A stretch of DNA of 64,000 nucleotides from Streptomyces sp. NRRL S-37. GTDB taxonomy: Bacteria > Actinomycetota > Actinomycetes > Streptomycetales > Streptomycetaceae. The stretch lies in assembly GCF_000721605.1 (NCBI RefSeq), contig NZ_JOIZ01000015.1, positions 62,001 to 126,000 on the forward strand, read 5' to 3'. The translations under genes and the position numbers were made by a program. Under the pieces are notes generated by a model. It had not been told where the DNA came from. It saw nothing but the letters and a program-made list of their open reading frames with translations, and searched no databases. Positions 18,105 to 28,153 of the stretch are shown in pieces; positions within the stretch are counted from its first letter, which is position 1; every line of letters starts with the position of its first letter.

Positions 18105-20438
18105 ATGAAGAACACCGACGACCGGTTTCAGCCCCTCATGCTGCTCGGCGCCCAGGCCGCGGTGTGGCCGGGGGCGGACGTGATCCGCGGGAGCGTTCCG
18201 GCGGGGGCCGACCTTCTCGTGGCGGCCCTCGTCGCCGGGCTGGTGACGGCCGCGCTTTCGCTGCGCCGTTCGAAGCCGGTGATCACCCTTGCCCTGGTCG
18301 CCGCCGCCTGCGCGCTGGGAGCCGGTCCCCTGCCCACCGGCGCCACGGCGGTGCCGGGGACAGCGGGTGTGGCCCTGGCCCTGTTCACCGTGGCCCGCGA
18401 ACGCGACACCTTCACCGCCCTGTTGTGCGTGATGACGCTCGCCCTCTGGCAGTCTCTGTACAGCATCACCCTGCACGGACTCAGCGACCGCGACGGACTC
18501 GACCTCGCCCTGACAGCCGTGCTGTACGCCGCCGCGTCCGCCGCCGGAATGCTGGCACGGCGCAGCCGGCTGGCGCGGCAGGCCGCCGAGCAGCGGCTGA
18601 AGCGGGCCGAGATCGAGCGTCACCGGCTCCCGGCGGTCGAACGGCAGCGGATGGAAAGGGAGTTGCACGACGTCAGCGCCCACCATCTGACGGCCGTGGT
18701 CGTCACGGCGGGTGCGGCGCTCGGACTGCGCGACCGTCGCCCCGAACTGGCCGACGAGGCCCTTCGGTTCGCCGCCGAGACGGGCCGTGAGGTCACCCGG
18801 GCGCTCGGCGCGGTACGGGCACCGGCCCCCTCACGGGAACAGCAGCCATCGCCCAGGGAACGGATGCTGGGGCTGGTCGCCGGATTCTCCCGGCTCGGCC
18901 GGCACGTGGAATACGAGATCGACGCGCTGCCGGACGGTGCCGTCGCGGACGCGGCGTACGGCATCGTTCGCGAGGCGCTGACCAATGTGGCGCGGCACGC
19001 ACCCGGTGCGCACACCACCGTGACGTGCCGGTACGGCGACGCCCGCACGGAGGTCGTCGTCACGAGCGCCGCACCGCCGGCCGGTTCGCCGGCACATGGC
19101 GCCGGCCTCGGCTCGGGGCGCGGCCAGGGCTTTCTGCGGTCGCGGGCCCGGGAGGCCGGCGGCACCCTGACCAGCGGCCCGACGGCGGAGGGCGGCTGGG
19201 AGGTGAGCACGGTCCTGCCCGGCCGGGTCGCCGCCGCCTCGGTGAAGCGGTCGGTGCCGTGGCAGTACCGCCTGGCGCAGGTGACGGCCGCGACCGGTCT
19301 CGTCCTGCAACCGCTGTTTCCCTCCCTGCTGATACGGGCGGAATCCGCGCCGACCGGTCCGGGGGTGTCGGTAGGTGTGCTCTTCGCACTGCTGGCCGCG
19401 GGGCAGGCGCTCGCACTGCTGTGGCGGCGCCGGGCGCCCGGCGCCACCCTGGGCGTCGTACTCGCTCTGGCTCTGCTCTGGCCGGTGGCGATGGCGGTGG
19501 GTGGGTACAGCGGGTGGGTGCTCCTGCCTCCGCTGCTGAGCACGGCCGCCATCTGCGCGGTGGTCGTCTCCGTCGCGGCCCGCACGGCCGCCACCGGCCC
19601 GTCCGTCGCCGGCGGCCGCCCGCGCCTGCCCGCGTGGACCGGCCCGGTCGTGGCCGTGGTGGTGCACTCGGCGGCCACGACCGCCGCGCTGGTGCACCGG
19701 GGCACGTCCTTCCCCGTCTGGGCCGCCGCCGCGGCGGCCCAGACGGCCCTGGTGGTCGGCGCGGCGTGGTGGGCCGGGACCCTGCGCGGGCGTCACCGCC
19801 GGGCCGCCCGCAGCGCGCAGGCGGAACATCTCGCGGCCTGGACCGAGGAGGCGGTACGGGACGCCTGGGCCGAGCGCCGCCGGATCGCCACCGGACTGGA
19901 GACCACCGTGCTGGCGCGGACCGCCGACATGGTCGCGCAGGCCGAGGCGGGACGGCTCGACGAGGTCGCCGAACGCGCCCGCGAGGCCCTCGCCGCGATG
20001 CGCGCCCTGCTCGACACGGTCCGGGACTCCAGGGCCGTGCCCGCGCTGCGGCCGCAGCCCACCCTGCAGGCCCTGGACCTCCTCGGCCGGCAGATCCGGG
20101 CCACCGGCCGCGACGTCGGGATACGGCTGACCGACCGGATACCGAGACGGCTGCCCACCGCCGTGGACCTGGCTGCCTACCATGCCTGCGAAACGGTGCT
20201 CGCGGCCGGCGGCGAGGAGCCGATGGCGGTGGAACTCGACGCGGACGACGCCGCGTTGACGATCACGGCGATCGGCGTTCCGGACACCGTGCGTTCCGCT
20301 CTGTGTCAGCAGTTGTCGGCGCGTGCGGCGATGGCCGGCGGGACGGTCACCGCCGGCCCGTCGGGTCCGGTACGCGTCCTGCTGCCGCTGACCGCGGCAC
20401 CGGCCGCACCGCAGGACGACGAGGAGGGACAACGATGA
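18105..20438 (+). CDS. double-module sensor histidine kinase, second module degenerate
   Basis: This 777-residue membrane protein contains two NarL-type kinase halves in tandem. Module 1 has about five membrane segments, then HisKA_3 with ERQRMERELHDVSAHH (His188) and a HATPase N-box YGIVREALTNVARHAPG. Module 2 (residues about 395-777) repeats the layout with a second set of membrane segments. Its dimerisation helix reads AERRRIATGLETTV, with no phosphoacceptor His, and the ATPase part keeps only weak similarity. The second half is probably regulatory. It overlaps its response regulator by the ATGA junction. No ribosome site is evident before ATG 18105. Confidence 0.9.
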   Translation: MKNTDDRFQPLMLLGAQAAVWPGADVIRGSVPAGADLLVAALVAGLVTAALSLRRSKPVITLALVAAACALGAGPLPTGATAVPGTAGVALALFTVARERDTFTALLCVMTLALWQSLYSITLHGLSDRDGLDLALTAVLYAAASAAGMLARRSRLARQAAEQRLKRAEIERHRLPAVERQRMERELHDVSAHHLTAVVVTAGAALGLRDRRPELADEALRFAAETGREVTRALGAVRAPAPSREQQPSPRERMLGLVAGFSRLGRHVEYEIDALPDGAVADAAYGIVREALTNVARHAPGAHTTVTCRYGDARTEVVVTSAAPPAGSPAHGAGLGSGRGQGFLRSRAREAGGTLTSGPTAEGGWEVSTVLPGRVAAASVKRSVPWQYRLAQVTAATGLVLQPLFPSLLIRAESAPTGPGVSVGVLFALLAAGQALALLWRRRAPGATLGVVLALALLWPVAMAVGGYSGWVLLPPLLSTAAICAVVVSVAARTAATGPSVAGGRPRLPAWTGPVVAVVVHSAATTAALVHRGTSFPVWAAAAAAQTALVVGAAWWAGTLRGRHRRAARSAQAEHLAAWTEEAVRDAWAERRRIATGLETTVLARTADMVAQAEAGRLDEVAERAREALAAMRALLDTVRDSRAVPALRPQPTLQALDLLGRQIRATGRDVGIRLTDRIPRRLPTAVDLAAYHACETVLAAGGEEPMAVELDADDAALTITAIGVPDTVRSALCQQLSARAAMAGGTVTAGPSGPVRVLLPLTAAPAAPQDDEEGQR

Positions 20439-21118
20439 GCCTCAGGGTGCTGGTCGTCGACGACCAGGGCATCGTACGGGCGGGGTTCGCCGCCGTGATC
20501 GACGCCGAGGAGGACATGACGGTCGTCGGCGAGGCCGCCGACGGCACCGAGGCGGTACGGCTCGCCGGGGAACTGGCACCCGACGTGGTCCTCATGGACG
20601 TCCGCATGCCCGAACTGGACGGCATCGCCGCCACCCGGATCATCACCGGGCGTCCCGACGCACCCCGTGTCCTGGTGCTGACCACCTTCGACCTCGACGC
20701 GTACGTGTTCGACGCGCTGCGCGCCGGCGCCTCCGGTTTCCTCCTCAAGGACGTGCACCCCGGTGAACTGCTGAACGGCATCCGGGTGGTGGCCGCCGGC
20801 GAGAGCGTCCTCGCCCCGTCCGCCACCCGCCGGCTCATCGGCCACTACACCTCCGGACCGAGCACCGCGATTCCGGGCGGCAGCACGCCCCGTGAGCTGA
20901 ACAGCCTGACCGGCCGCGAGCGCGGCGTCCTCGGCCTGATCGCCGCGGGACTCACCAACACGGAGATCGCCGAACACCTCGGCATCACCGTCGGCACGGT
21001 GAAGTCCCATGTCAACGCGCTGCTCCGCAAGCTCGGACTACGCGACCGGGTCCAGGCGACGATCCTCGCCTACGACCTCGGCCTCACCCGCCCCAACCCG
21101 CCCCACTCCCCCGCCTGA
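20435..21118 (+). CDS. NarL/LuxR-type response regulator
   Basis: This 227-residue regulator has an N-terminal receiver with acidic pocket VVDDQ, phospho-acceptor Asp55 in VVLMDVRMPELDG, the Thr switch (LVLTTFD) and the Lys in GFLLKDV. The C-terminal LuxR helix-turn-helix is LTGREREVL-like (LTGRERGVLGLIAAGLTNTE then HLGITVGTVKSHVNALLRKL). The ATG overlaps the kinase stop, so the pair is translationally coupled and should be cognate. The following small membrane protein gene, 37 bases on, is likely co-transcribed and possibly a target. Confidence 0.95.
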   Translation: MSLRVLVVDDQGIVRAGFAAVIDAEEDMTVVGEAADGTEAVRLAGELAPDVVLMDVRMPELDGIAATRIITGRPDAPRVLVLTTFDLDAYVFDALRAGASGFLLKDVHPGELLNGIRVVAAGESVLAPSATRRLIGHYTSGPSTAIPGGSTPRELNSLTGRERGVLGLIAAGLTNTEIAEHLGITVGTVKSHVNALLRKLGLRDRVQATILAYDLGLTRPNPPHSPA

Positions 21119-21155
21119 CAGCCCACCGGCCATCGCCCTCCAGGAGCCCACCACC

Positions 21156-21464
21156 ATGCCCCGCCCAGGTCTGCTCGTCCTACGCGGCGTGCGCCGCACC
21201 TTCGGCACCGCCGCCCGCATCTACCTGACGTGCTGTGCGCTGCTGTTCGGATGGGCGGTCGTGACCGCATCCGACGAGTCCATGGCGGCCGTCGTCCCCT
21301 TGTTCGCCACCGCCCCGTCCAGCGTCGTGCTGCTGTTCCTCCTGCCCGAAGCCGACACCACGTTCCTGCTCTCCATCCTCCTCGGAGCACTGATCAACGC
21401 CATGATCATCGGCTGGTGCGCCCGCGTACTGCGCCGCGGGAACAACCCGGACCCGGCATCCTGA
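21156..21464 (+). CDS. small membrane protein, SCO4225-like
   Basis: This 102-residue protein has three hydrophobic segments (IYLTCCALLFGWAVV, AAVVPLFATAPSSVVLLFLLP, FLLSILLGALINAMIIGWC). The stretch DESMAAVVPLFATAPSSVVL resembles what I remember of the SCO4225 family of Streptomyces membrane proteins. AGGAG lies nine bases before ATG 21156. It closes the two-component operon and is followed by a 23-bp terminator. Function unknown; linkage to the double kinase suggests an accessory or output role. Confidence 0.75.
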   Translation: MPRPGLLVLRGVRRTFGTAARIYLTCCALLFGWAVVTASDESMAAVVPLFATAPSSVVLLFLLPEADTTFLLSILLGALINAMIIGWCARVLRRGNNPDPAS

Positions 21465-21469
21465 CGGCG

Positions 21470-21519
21470 GACGCCACCACAGTCCGCGGCGCACCGGCGC
21501 CGCGGACTGTGGTGGCGTC
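21470..21519. terminator. very strong bidirectional hairpin
   Basis: The arms 21470-21492 and 21497-21519 are perfect 23-bp complements around the tetraloop ACCG. They separate the two-component operon from the convergent flavin oxidase gene. Confidence 0.85.
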
Positions 21520-21541
21520 GTGGTTCAGGGGGCCGCTCGGC

Positions 21542-23536
21542 TCATGCCGTGTGGATCTCCAGGGCGGCACGCACGGCGGACTCCACGGCTCCCTCGATCC
21601 ACGCCGGTTTGACGGACGTGTGGTCCCCGGCGAAGTGCAACGGCCCTTCACGTACCGGGATGGCGGGCAGCAGCTCCGTGTGCTGCCCGGGCAGGAGCAC
21701 GGACGCCTCCCCGTAGGCGTAGGGGTCGCGCAGCCAGCTCTGCGTGCGGCCCGCGCCGGTGTAGAAGACCTCGATGCGCCGGCCGTAGACCTGCTGGAGA
21801 CCGCACAGGGCGTGCGGGTACCGTGCCTCGTCGTCCAGGGAGTCCCAGCGCAGCGCGTCGTCCGCCCAGCTGTAGGACGCCAGGACCACTCCCCCCTCGC
21901 TGCCCGGAACCGGATGGGAGGGGTGGAACATGAACCGGTTGGCGTTGTCCGACACCGATCCGCCTCCCACGACGCCGACCGCCTCCGGCTGGTCGCGTGT
22001 CAGCGCGCGGTTGGCGGCGTAGTGGGTGCGCTGGCCCGCCGAGATGTGCCCGTCGGGCACCGAGGGATGGGCGCCGAGCAGGCTGCCGTCCGCGGTGGCG
22101 CGGCCGGTGCGGTAGGCGTCGTACAGGCCCGGCTCGACGGCGTTCAGCTCGCGCTTCCAGTCGGCTTCGCCGAACTCCCACCAGCGGCGGCTGAACTCCA
22201 GCAGCACCTTGGTCGCGCTGTCGTAGTGCAGTTCGCAGACGGCGCGGCGCTTGCCGTACGACAGGGGCGGCTCGATCTGCACGTGGCGCAGGCCGGAGAA
22301 CGGCACCGTCACCACGGCGACGTCCGCGGTGAACTGCTCGCGTACGACGGGCCCGTCACGGCCCTCGGACACGGTGTCCACCCACACGTGCGGTCCCTTG
22401 CCCCGGACGTGCTCGGTGTCCGACGAGGCGCGGTCGGGGTGGTGGTACTCGATACGCGTGACACGGCGGTCGAACCGCACCTCCTCGCGCACGCGTTCCA
22501 GCAGGGCGTCCGGCAGTACGGCCGTGCCGCCCTCCAGCTCGAAGAAGGGCGTGTCGGGGCTGATGAGGGAGGAGCCGATGAAGCTGTGGATGAAGGACAG
22601 CGGGAGGCGGGAGGTGAGGTTCTCCAGGGTGCCGATCAGGTCGATGGTCCGCTCGTCGAGGCCGGCGTGCTCGGTCAGGAAGCGGAACATCGACCAGTCG
22701 CCGAACCGCTGCACCACGCGGGCCCAGCCCTTCACCTGCTCGGGAAGCGGTTTGCCGACCCGTTTGCCGTCACGGCCGACACGGCTGAACTCGTCGCGCA
22801 CCGGGTCCAGCACGGAGCGCAGGATGGCGGCGGCGGGGGTGTCCCAGTAAGCCCGGGGAACGCCGAAGGACCGGTTCACGCGCCGGGGCGCGCGGGCGTA
22901 GTCGGAGCGCCGCACGCGGATGCCGTTGACGTGGATCCAGGTGCGGTAAGCGGGGCGGCCCTCGGTGTCGACGTCGACGTAGTGGAAACGCCGTTTCCTC
23001 AGGTCGAACCGGTCGATCAGCTCCATCACCAGGGGGTGGCTGCCGGGGATGCGCATCGCGCCCGCCTCGGCGTACTGCCGGGGATCGGCAAAGGGCTGTG
23101 CGGCGTGTTCGTGGCCGCCGTTGCGGAAGGTCTTGATGCGTCCGCCGGCGCGGTTGCCGTTGGCCTCCAGCACCGTCACCCGGTGGCCGGCCCTCTTCAG
23201 CAGCCAGGCGGCCACCAGTCCGGCCGGACCGGCGCCGATGACCAGGACGTCCCTGGGGCGGGTCCGCCGGCGTGCCGGCAGTCCCTCCTGGAGGACGCGC
23301 CGGTAACGCGGGACGAGGGGGCGGTCGTCGGAGTCCAGGACGAGCAGTGCGCGGGCGACGGCGAGGCACCGGTCGAAGTCGGGGCCACGGCGGTCGTCCG
23401 GGGCGGCCGGCGCGGGCAGGGCCGCGGCGGCACCGCCGGTCAGGGCCGTCGCCACTGTGGCCGTGCCGGCCGCCGCCGTGAAGCTCCTCCGGGAGAAGCC
23501 GCCGTTCGAGCGCACCACCGTGTGATCTTCAGTCAT
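21542..23536 (-). CDS. exported flavin L-amino-acid oxidase, L-glutamate-oxidase-like
   Basis: This 664-residue protein has a Tat signal ([10 protein letters not shown], residues 15-24). The FAD motif is [17 protein letters not shown] from residue 97, followed by [15 protein letters not shown] and [40 protein letters not shown] and [19 protein letters not shown] closely match Streptomyces L-glutamate oxidase as I remember it. Those enzymes oxidatively deaminate L-glutamate outside the cell, releasing 2-oxoglutarate, ammonia and hydrogen peroxide. Substrate specificity here is not proven, since only some pocket residues can be placed. ATG 23536 has AAAGG five bases upstream. Confidence 0.85.
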   Translation of the reverse strand: MTEDHTVVRSNGGFSRRSFTAAAGTATVATALTGGAAAALPAPAAPDDRRGPDFDRCLAVARALLVLDSDDRPLVPRYRRVLQEGLPARRRTRPRDVLVIGAGPAGLVAAWLLKRAGHRVTVLEANGNRAGGRIKTFRNGGHEHAAQPFADPRQYAEAGAMRIPGSHPLVMELIDRFDLRKRRFHYVDVDTEGRPAYRTWIHVNGIRVRRSDYARAPRRVNRSFGVPRAYWDTPAAAILRSVLDPVRDEFSRVGRDGKRVGKPLPEQVKGWARVVQRFGDWSMFRFLTEHAGLDERTIDLIGTLENLTSRLPLSFIHSFIGSSLISPDTPFFELEGGTAVLPDALLERVREEVRFDRRVTRIEYHHPDRASSDTEHVRGKGPHVWVDTVSEGRDGPVVREQFTADVAVVTVPFSGLRHVQIEPPLSYGKRRAVCELHYDSATKVLLEFSRRWWEFGEADWKRELNAVEPGLYDAYRTGRATADGSLLGAHPSVPDGHISAGQRTHYAANRALTRDQPEAVGVVGGGSVSDNANRFMFHPSHPVPGSEGGVVLASYSWADDALRWDSLDDEARYPHALCGLQQVYGRRIEVFYTGAGRTQSWLRDPYAYGEASVLLPGQHTELLPAIPVREGPLHFAGDHTSVKPAWIEGAVESAVRAALEIHTA

Positions 23537-23825
23537 GGCGGCCTTTGTACTGGTGGCCGTGACCGGACACCCTTCTTTCGCCCCGGAGTTGACCCGAAGG
23601 AGCGAAGCGGCGACGAACCCTGACGTCACGGCGGGCCGGCCGGTGCGGACGGCTCGGGGAACCCGAAGGAATGAATGCCGGGCGACCCCGCGATGTCGTC
23701 GCGATCTTTCCCGCACACTGCCAGGTGCGTATCCACATCCGTGCTCTCCGGCGGGCTCGCGTGGCGCGTCGCGTACGCGGCGCCGTCCCGGGCCTCAGGG
23801 GTGCGGGGCGACCTAGGGGGGAAGG

Positions 23826-25724
23826 GTGGCGCAGCCGCGCGCTCGGTTCGGCGAGAGGGCCCGTTACTGGTTCGACAGCACGCTGACCCGCGGTGCCTCC
23901 GCCCTCGTCGGCTGGATGGCGCTGCTGTGTCTGGCCGTCGTCGTCCCGGCCAGCGCGGTGCTGGTGTGGACCGACCCCGACGCGCCGGCGTCCCTGACGG
24001 ACCGGTTCGCGCAGGTGTGGCGCCTGACCGGGGAGACACTGCGGCTGGGCGGTTCGACGGGTACGCCGCTGCGGGTGACGTTGTCGCTGCTGCTCGCGCT
24101 GGTCGCCCTGCTGTACGTCTCGACCCTCGTCGGTCTGATCACGACGGCGCTGACGGAGCGGCTCACCGCGTTGCGCCGGGGCCGTTCCACGGTGCTCGAG
24201 CAAGGGCACGCCGTGGTCCTGGGGTGGTCGGAGCAGGTCTTCACGGTGGTGGGCGAGCTGGTGGCCGCCAACGCCAACCAGCGGCGGGCGGCGGTGGCCG
24301 TGCTGGCCGACCGGGACAAGACCGCCATGGAGGAGGCCCTGAGCACGAAGGTGGGCCCCGGCGGCCGTACGCGGCTGATCTGCCGCAGCGGTCCCACCAC
24401 CGATCCGGCCGTGATCGGCCTGACCAGCCCGGAGACGGCCGGTGTCGTGCTGGTGATGCCTCACGACGAGCCGGACGCCGACGCCGAGGTGGTCAAGACG
24501 CTGCTGGCGCTCAGGGCGGCCCTGCCCGCGGAGGCCGCCCTTCCGCCCGTCGTCGCCGCCGTCCGGGACGACCGCTACCGCCTGGCCGCCCGTCTCGCCG
24601 CCGGGCCGGGCGGTGTCATTCTGGAGAGTGACACCGTCACCGCCCGGCTGATCGTCCACGCCGCGCGCCGCCCCGGGCTCTCCCTGGTCCACCAGGAGCT
24701 CCTCGACTTCGCCGGCGACGAGTTCTACCTGATCGCCGAACCGGCCCTGGCCGGAAGGCCGTTCGGCGACGCGCTGCTGTCCTACCCGACGTCGTGTGTC
24801 GTCGGGGTGGTGCGCTCGGGCACTCCCCTGCTCAATCCGCCGGAGCAGACGCCCCTTGCCGCGGACGACCTGCTCGTCGTCATCTCCCGCGACGACGACA
24901 CGGCCTGGCTCGGCGACTGCGCGGAGCTGGTCGAGAAGGGGGCGATGGCGTCCGGGCCGCCGGCACCCGCGCGAGCGGAGCGGGTTCTCCTGCTGGGCTG
25001 GAACCGCCGGGCACCGCTCATGATCGACCAGTTGCGCCGCCGTGCCCGGCCCGGATCCGCCGTCGACGTGGTGGCGGACGACGACGAGGCGACGGTCCGG
25101 CAGGTGGACGAGGCCGACGCGCACGGCGGCACCGGCCTGGCCCTGACACTGCACCACGGGGACGTCACCCGTCCCGAGACCCTGCGGCGTCTGGACGTCC
25201 ACTCCTACGACAGCGTGATCGTGCTCGGCCGGGACCCCGTTCCCGGACAGCCGCCGGACGACCCGGACAACCGCACGCTCGTCACCCTCCTGCTGCTGCG
25301 CCAACTGGAGGAGGCCACCGGGCGCGAACTGCCGGTCGTCACCGAGCTGATCGACGACCGCAACCGGGCGCTGGCCCCCATCAGTCCCGGAGCCGACGTG
25401 ATCATCAGCGGCAAGCTCATCGGCCTGCTCATGGCGCAGATCTCCCAGAACCGTCACCTGGCGGCGGTGTTCGAGGAACTGTTCTCCGCCGACGGCACCG
25501 GGGTCCGCCTGCGGCCGGCCGCCGACTACGTACGGCCCGGGTGCGAGGCGTCCTTCGCCACGGTCGTGGCCGCGGCACGGCATCGCGGTGAATGCGCCAT
25601 CGGTTACCGAAGCCGCGACGGCTCGTCGACGGGTCCCGGTCACGGCGTGCGGGTCAACCCGCCCAAGGCCGAGCGGCGCCGGTGGACGGCCGCGGACGAG
25701 GTGGTCGTCATCGGCAAGGACTGA
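23826..25724 (+). CDS. CASTOR/POLLUX-like ion-channel-related protein
   Basis: This 632-residue protein has two N-terminal membrane helices (residues 27-47 and 84-112). They flank a pore-like segment (QVWRLTGETLRLGGSTGTP), followed by two RCK-like nucleotide-binding folds (GHAVVLGWSEQVFTVVGELVAAN and RVLLLGWNRRAPLMIDQL). This is the layout of the CASTOR/POLLUX family, which gates cation flow. The canonical potassium filter TVGYG is absent. Streptomyces homologues are common but poorly studied. GTG 23826 follows a run of G residues that can serve as ribosome site. Confidence 0.85.
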   Translation: MAQPRARFGERARYWFDSTLTRGASALVGWMALLCLAVVVPASAVLVWTDPDAPASLTDRFAQVWRLTGETLRLGGSTGTPLRVTLSLLLALVALLYVSTLVGLITTALTERLTALRRGRSTVLEQGHAVVLGWSEQVFTVVGELVAANANQRRAAVAVLADRDKTAMEEALSTKVGPGGRTRLICRSGPTTDPAVIGLTSPETAGVVLVMPHDEPDADAEVVKTLLALRAALPAEAALPPVVAAVRDDRYRLAARLAAGPGGVILESDTVTARLIVHAARRPGLSLVHQELLDFAGDEFYLIAEPALAGRPFGDALLSYPTSCVVGVVRSGTPLLNPPEQTPLAADDLLVVISRDDDTAWLGDCAELVEKGAMASGPPAPARAERVLLLGWNRRAPLMIDQLRRRARPGSAVDVVADDDEATVRQVDEADAHGGTGLALTLHHGDVTRPETLRRLDVHSYDSVIVLGRDPVPGQPPDDPDNRTLVTLLLLRQLEEATGRELPVVTELIDDRNRALAPISPGADVIISGKLIGLLMAQISQNRHLAAVFEELFSADGTGVRLRPAADYVRPGCEASFATVVAAARHRGECAIGYRSRDGSSTGPGHGVRVNPPKAERRRWTAADEVVVIGKD

Positions 25725-25938
25725 CGGACGGTTCCGCCCGGCTGCCTCAGGGCGGGGACAGGCCCGTACGACGACATCGTCCTCCCCGCGTGGGCCGGGC
25801 AGCCGGACCGGGAGCCGGAGCCGGCGGCCGGAACGGGCGCCCGGTCTGTGGCGGCCGTCCCTCCGGCGCGTCCGGGCGCGGTCGTTCCGTGCCGGTGCCC
25901 GGGGCGTTCCGCTGTCCTGCCTGTCGTGGCCGCCGCTC

Positions 25939-27999
25939 CTACGCGCCGTCGTCCGCCGGCCCCGTGCAGGACGGGTCCCGCCCGCCGAGGGCCGCGTCGG
26001 CGGCCCGCAGATGGCGGGCGACCGGGCCGAAGGAGACCAGGCCGCTGCCGCCGCCGGCCGACTCGCCGTCGGCGGCGGCGAGTTCGTCACGGGCGCGGCG
26101 CAGGACCTCCTGGTGTCCCACGGCCGCGGCGGTACGGGCCAGTACGCACCAGAGCGCCTCCTGGAGGTGGTCGTGGGGTGGCCGGGGAACCGTAGCGAGT
26201 GCCTGCCGGGCTTGCTCGGTGGCGCCGGAGGCCGCCTGCAGCAGGGGGACGAGCCACGGCCGGTAGGGGCCGGCGTCGAGGCCGGCGAAGTCGTCGGGGT
26301 CGGGCAGGGCGCCGTCCCGCATCGACGGGACGAGCGCGACGAGGACGGCCGCTCCCCGGGTGAGTCCGGGCATGCCGTGGCCCGCGGTCTCCGTGAGGAG
26401 CTTCGCGTACCGGGGGCGGGCCGCCGGCCATCCGTCGGTCTCGCAGGTGCGCAGGGCCCGGTACCAGGAGGTGAAGACCGCGGCGAGGGGCCGTTCGTCG
26501 CGGTGCGCCAGCCGGTCGACCTCCTCGGCCTCCGCGTCCGCCGCCGCGAGGTCGCCGAGACCGGCGAGGGCCTGGACGCGGACGAGGCGGCCCAGGACCT
26601 CGTGGCCGGGCAGGTGGTGGTCGACGGCCAGCCGGGTCAGTTCGGCGCCGAGGGCGTCCCGGCGGGCGGCCGATCCGCAGGTGGTGAAGGACTGCATGAA
26701 GGCGCCGTTGAGGGCGAACGCGAGCACCGCGGGGTCACCGAGGCGGCGGGCGAGACGGACGGCCTCCTCGGCGGCGCGTTCGGCGCGCAGCCGCCACGGT
26801 TCGGCGGCGGCCCCGGCGGCCGCCCGGGGAAGCGGCGCGTCCGCGGCGGCGTCGCCGCGTGACTCGACGGCGACGACCGACAGCAGCCGGGCCCGCAGCG
26901 CGGGCGGTCCGCCGGGGCCGAGCCGGGCGGCGGCGCGGGCGGCGGCCCGGACGTGCCCGCCGGCGTCGGCGGGGTCGTCGGCCCGGGTCCAGACCGCCGG
27001 GACGTCGTAGGAACCGATGATCCTCGCGGCCAGCTCCGTGTCCCCGGTCGTCTCGGCCGCGGCGACCAGCTCACGCCGGTGCTCGCGCGCCTCGCGCAGG
27101 CCGTCGGCGCCGGTCACCGCGAGGTCGCGCAGCAGGCCGGCGGTGGCGTACAGCCGGGCCCTGGACCGGGCGGGCACCGAGCGGTCCCACGCGGCGGCCG
27201 TACGGTCCCAGACGCCGTCCACCGCCCCGGCCGGCTCGGTCGCGGAGCCGGTGGTGCCGCTGAGTATGCGGGCTTCGGCGCGTACCAGAGCGGCTCCGGT
27301 GTCCGGTCCGTACGCGCTGCTGAGGGCCTGGCGGGCGTGGAGCAGGGTCTCCAGGGCCTCGCCGCGGCGGCCGGACCGGTCCAGGGCGGTCGCCAGCAGC
27401 ACCCACCCGTCCTCCCGCGCCGGGTGCGCGGTGACGTGGGCCCGCAGATCGACGACGGCGTTCCGGGCGGCGCCGGTGGCCAGGAGGGCGTCGGCACGGC
27501 GCTCGACCGCGTCGAGGCGGAGTGCCTCCAGCCGGGCCTGTTCGGCGGCGGCCCACGCGGCGGCGGGGAAGTCGGCCAGGACCGGCCCGCGCCACTGGGC
27601 GAGCGCCCGGTCCCACAGGGCGACCGCCGCGTGCGGTGGCGCCTCGGCGGCCCGCGCGGCCGCGTCCTCGAACCTCCAGGCGTCCACCGCCTCGCGTCCG
27701 GCGCGCAGCACGTATCCGGGGCCGTCGGTGACCAGCAGCCGTGACGGCTGCCGGGGAGGGCGCCCGGGTTCCAGGGCGCGGCGCAGCGCCGCGACGAAGG
27801 TGCGGAGTGCGCCGATCGCGCCGGCCGGGGGTCCGTCCTCCCACAGGTCGGCCACGAGCCGGCCGGCCGGGACCACCCGGTTGCGGGCGATCAGCAACCG
27901 CCCGAGCACCTCCCGGTGGCGGGGCGCGCCGAGCGGCAGGGGCGCACCATCGGGGTCCCAGGCGGCGACCGGCCCCAGCAGTCCGAACTCCACACCCAC
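25939..27999 (-). CDS. SARP-type transcriptional regulator with BTAD and TPR-like tail
   Basis: This 686-residue regulator begins with an OmpR-type winged helix (VEFGLLGPVAAW, LGAPRHREVLGRLLIARNRVV, RLVADLWEDGPPAGAIGALRTFVAALRRAL, VLRAGREAVDAWRFE). A bacterial transcriptional activation domain follows to about residue 250 (REDGWVLLATALDRSGRRGEALETL). The remaining 430 residues are helical repeats. It lacks the NB-ARC ATPase of full AfsR proteins. GTG 27999 has AAGGGA upstream. SARPs usually activate secondary-metabolite genes, but none are adjacent, so its targets are probably elsewhere. Confidence 0.88.
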   Translation of the reverse strand: MGVEFGLLGPVAAWDPDGAPLPLGAPRHREVLGRLLIARNRVVPAGRLVADLWEDGPPAGAIGALRTFVAALRRALEPGRPPRQPSRLLVTDGPGYVLRAGREAVDAWRFEDAAARAAEAPPHAAVALWDRALAQWRGPVLADFPAAAWAAAEQARLEALRLDAVERRADALLATGAARNAVVDLRAHVTAHPAREDGWVLLATALDRSGRRGEALETLLHARQALSSAYGPDTGAALVRAEARILSGTTGSATEPAGAVDGVWDRTAAAWDRSVPARSRARLYATAGLLRDLAVTGADGLREAREHRRELVAAAETTGDTELAARIIGSYDVPAVWTRADDPADAGGHVRAAARAAARLGPGGPPALRARLLSVVAVESRGDAAADAPLPRAAAGAAAEPWRLRAERAAEEAVRLARRLGDPAVLAFALNGAFMQSFTTCGSAARRDALGAELTRLAVDHHLPGHEVLGRLVRVQALAGLGDLAAADAEAEEVDRLAHRDERPLAAVFTSWYRALRTCETDGWPAARPRYAKLLTETAGHGMPGLTRGAAVLVALVPSMRDGALPDPDDFAGLDAGPYRPWLVPLLQAASGATEQARQALATVPRPPHDHLQEALWCVLARTAAAVGHQEVLRRARDELAAADGESAGGGSGLVSFGPVARHLRAADAALGGRDPSCTGPADDGA

Positions 28000-28153
28000 G
28001 GCACGGTCCCTTCGAGCGCGGCGCCGTCCCCGGGGGTGCCGCGTGTCCACTCATCGATCGCTGATCCGGGGCCCGCAGCCTGGGTGACGTCCCCGGACGA
28101 CCCGGGCCGCCGGGCCCGGAACGTCCACTCTGCCACGAGCCGCAGGAGGCGCC

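Noticed and set aside
21230-23623. Very long open frame (797 codons) opposite the flavin oxidase
   Set aside because: Antisense shadow caused by high third-position GC; no recognisable protein, and the opposite strand encodes a clear enzyme.
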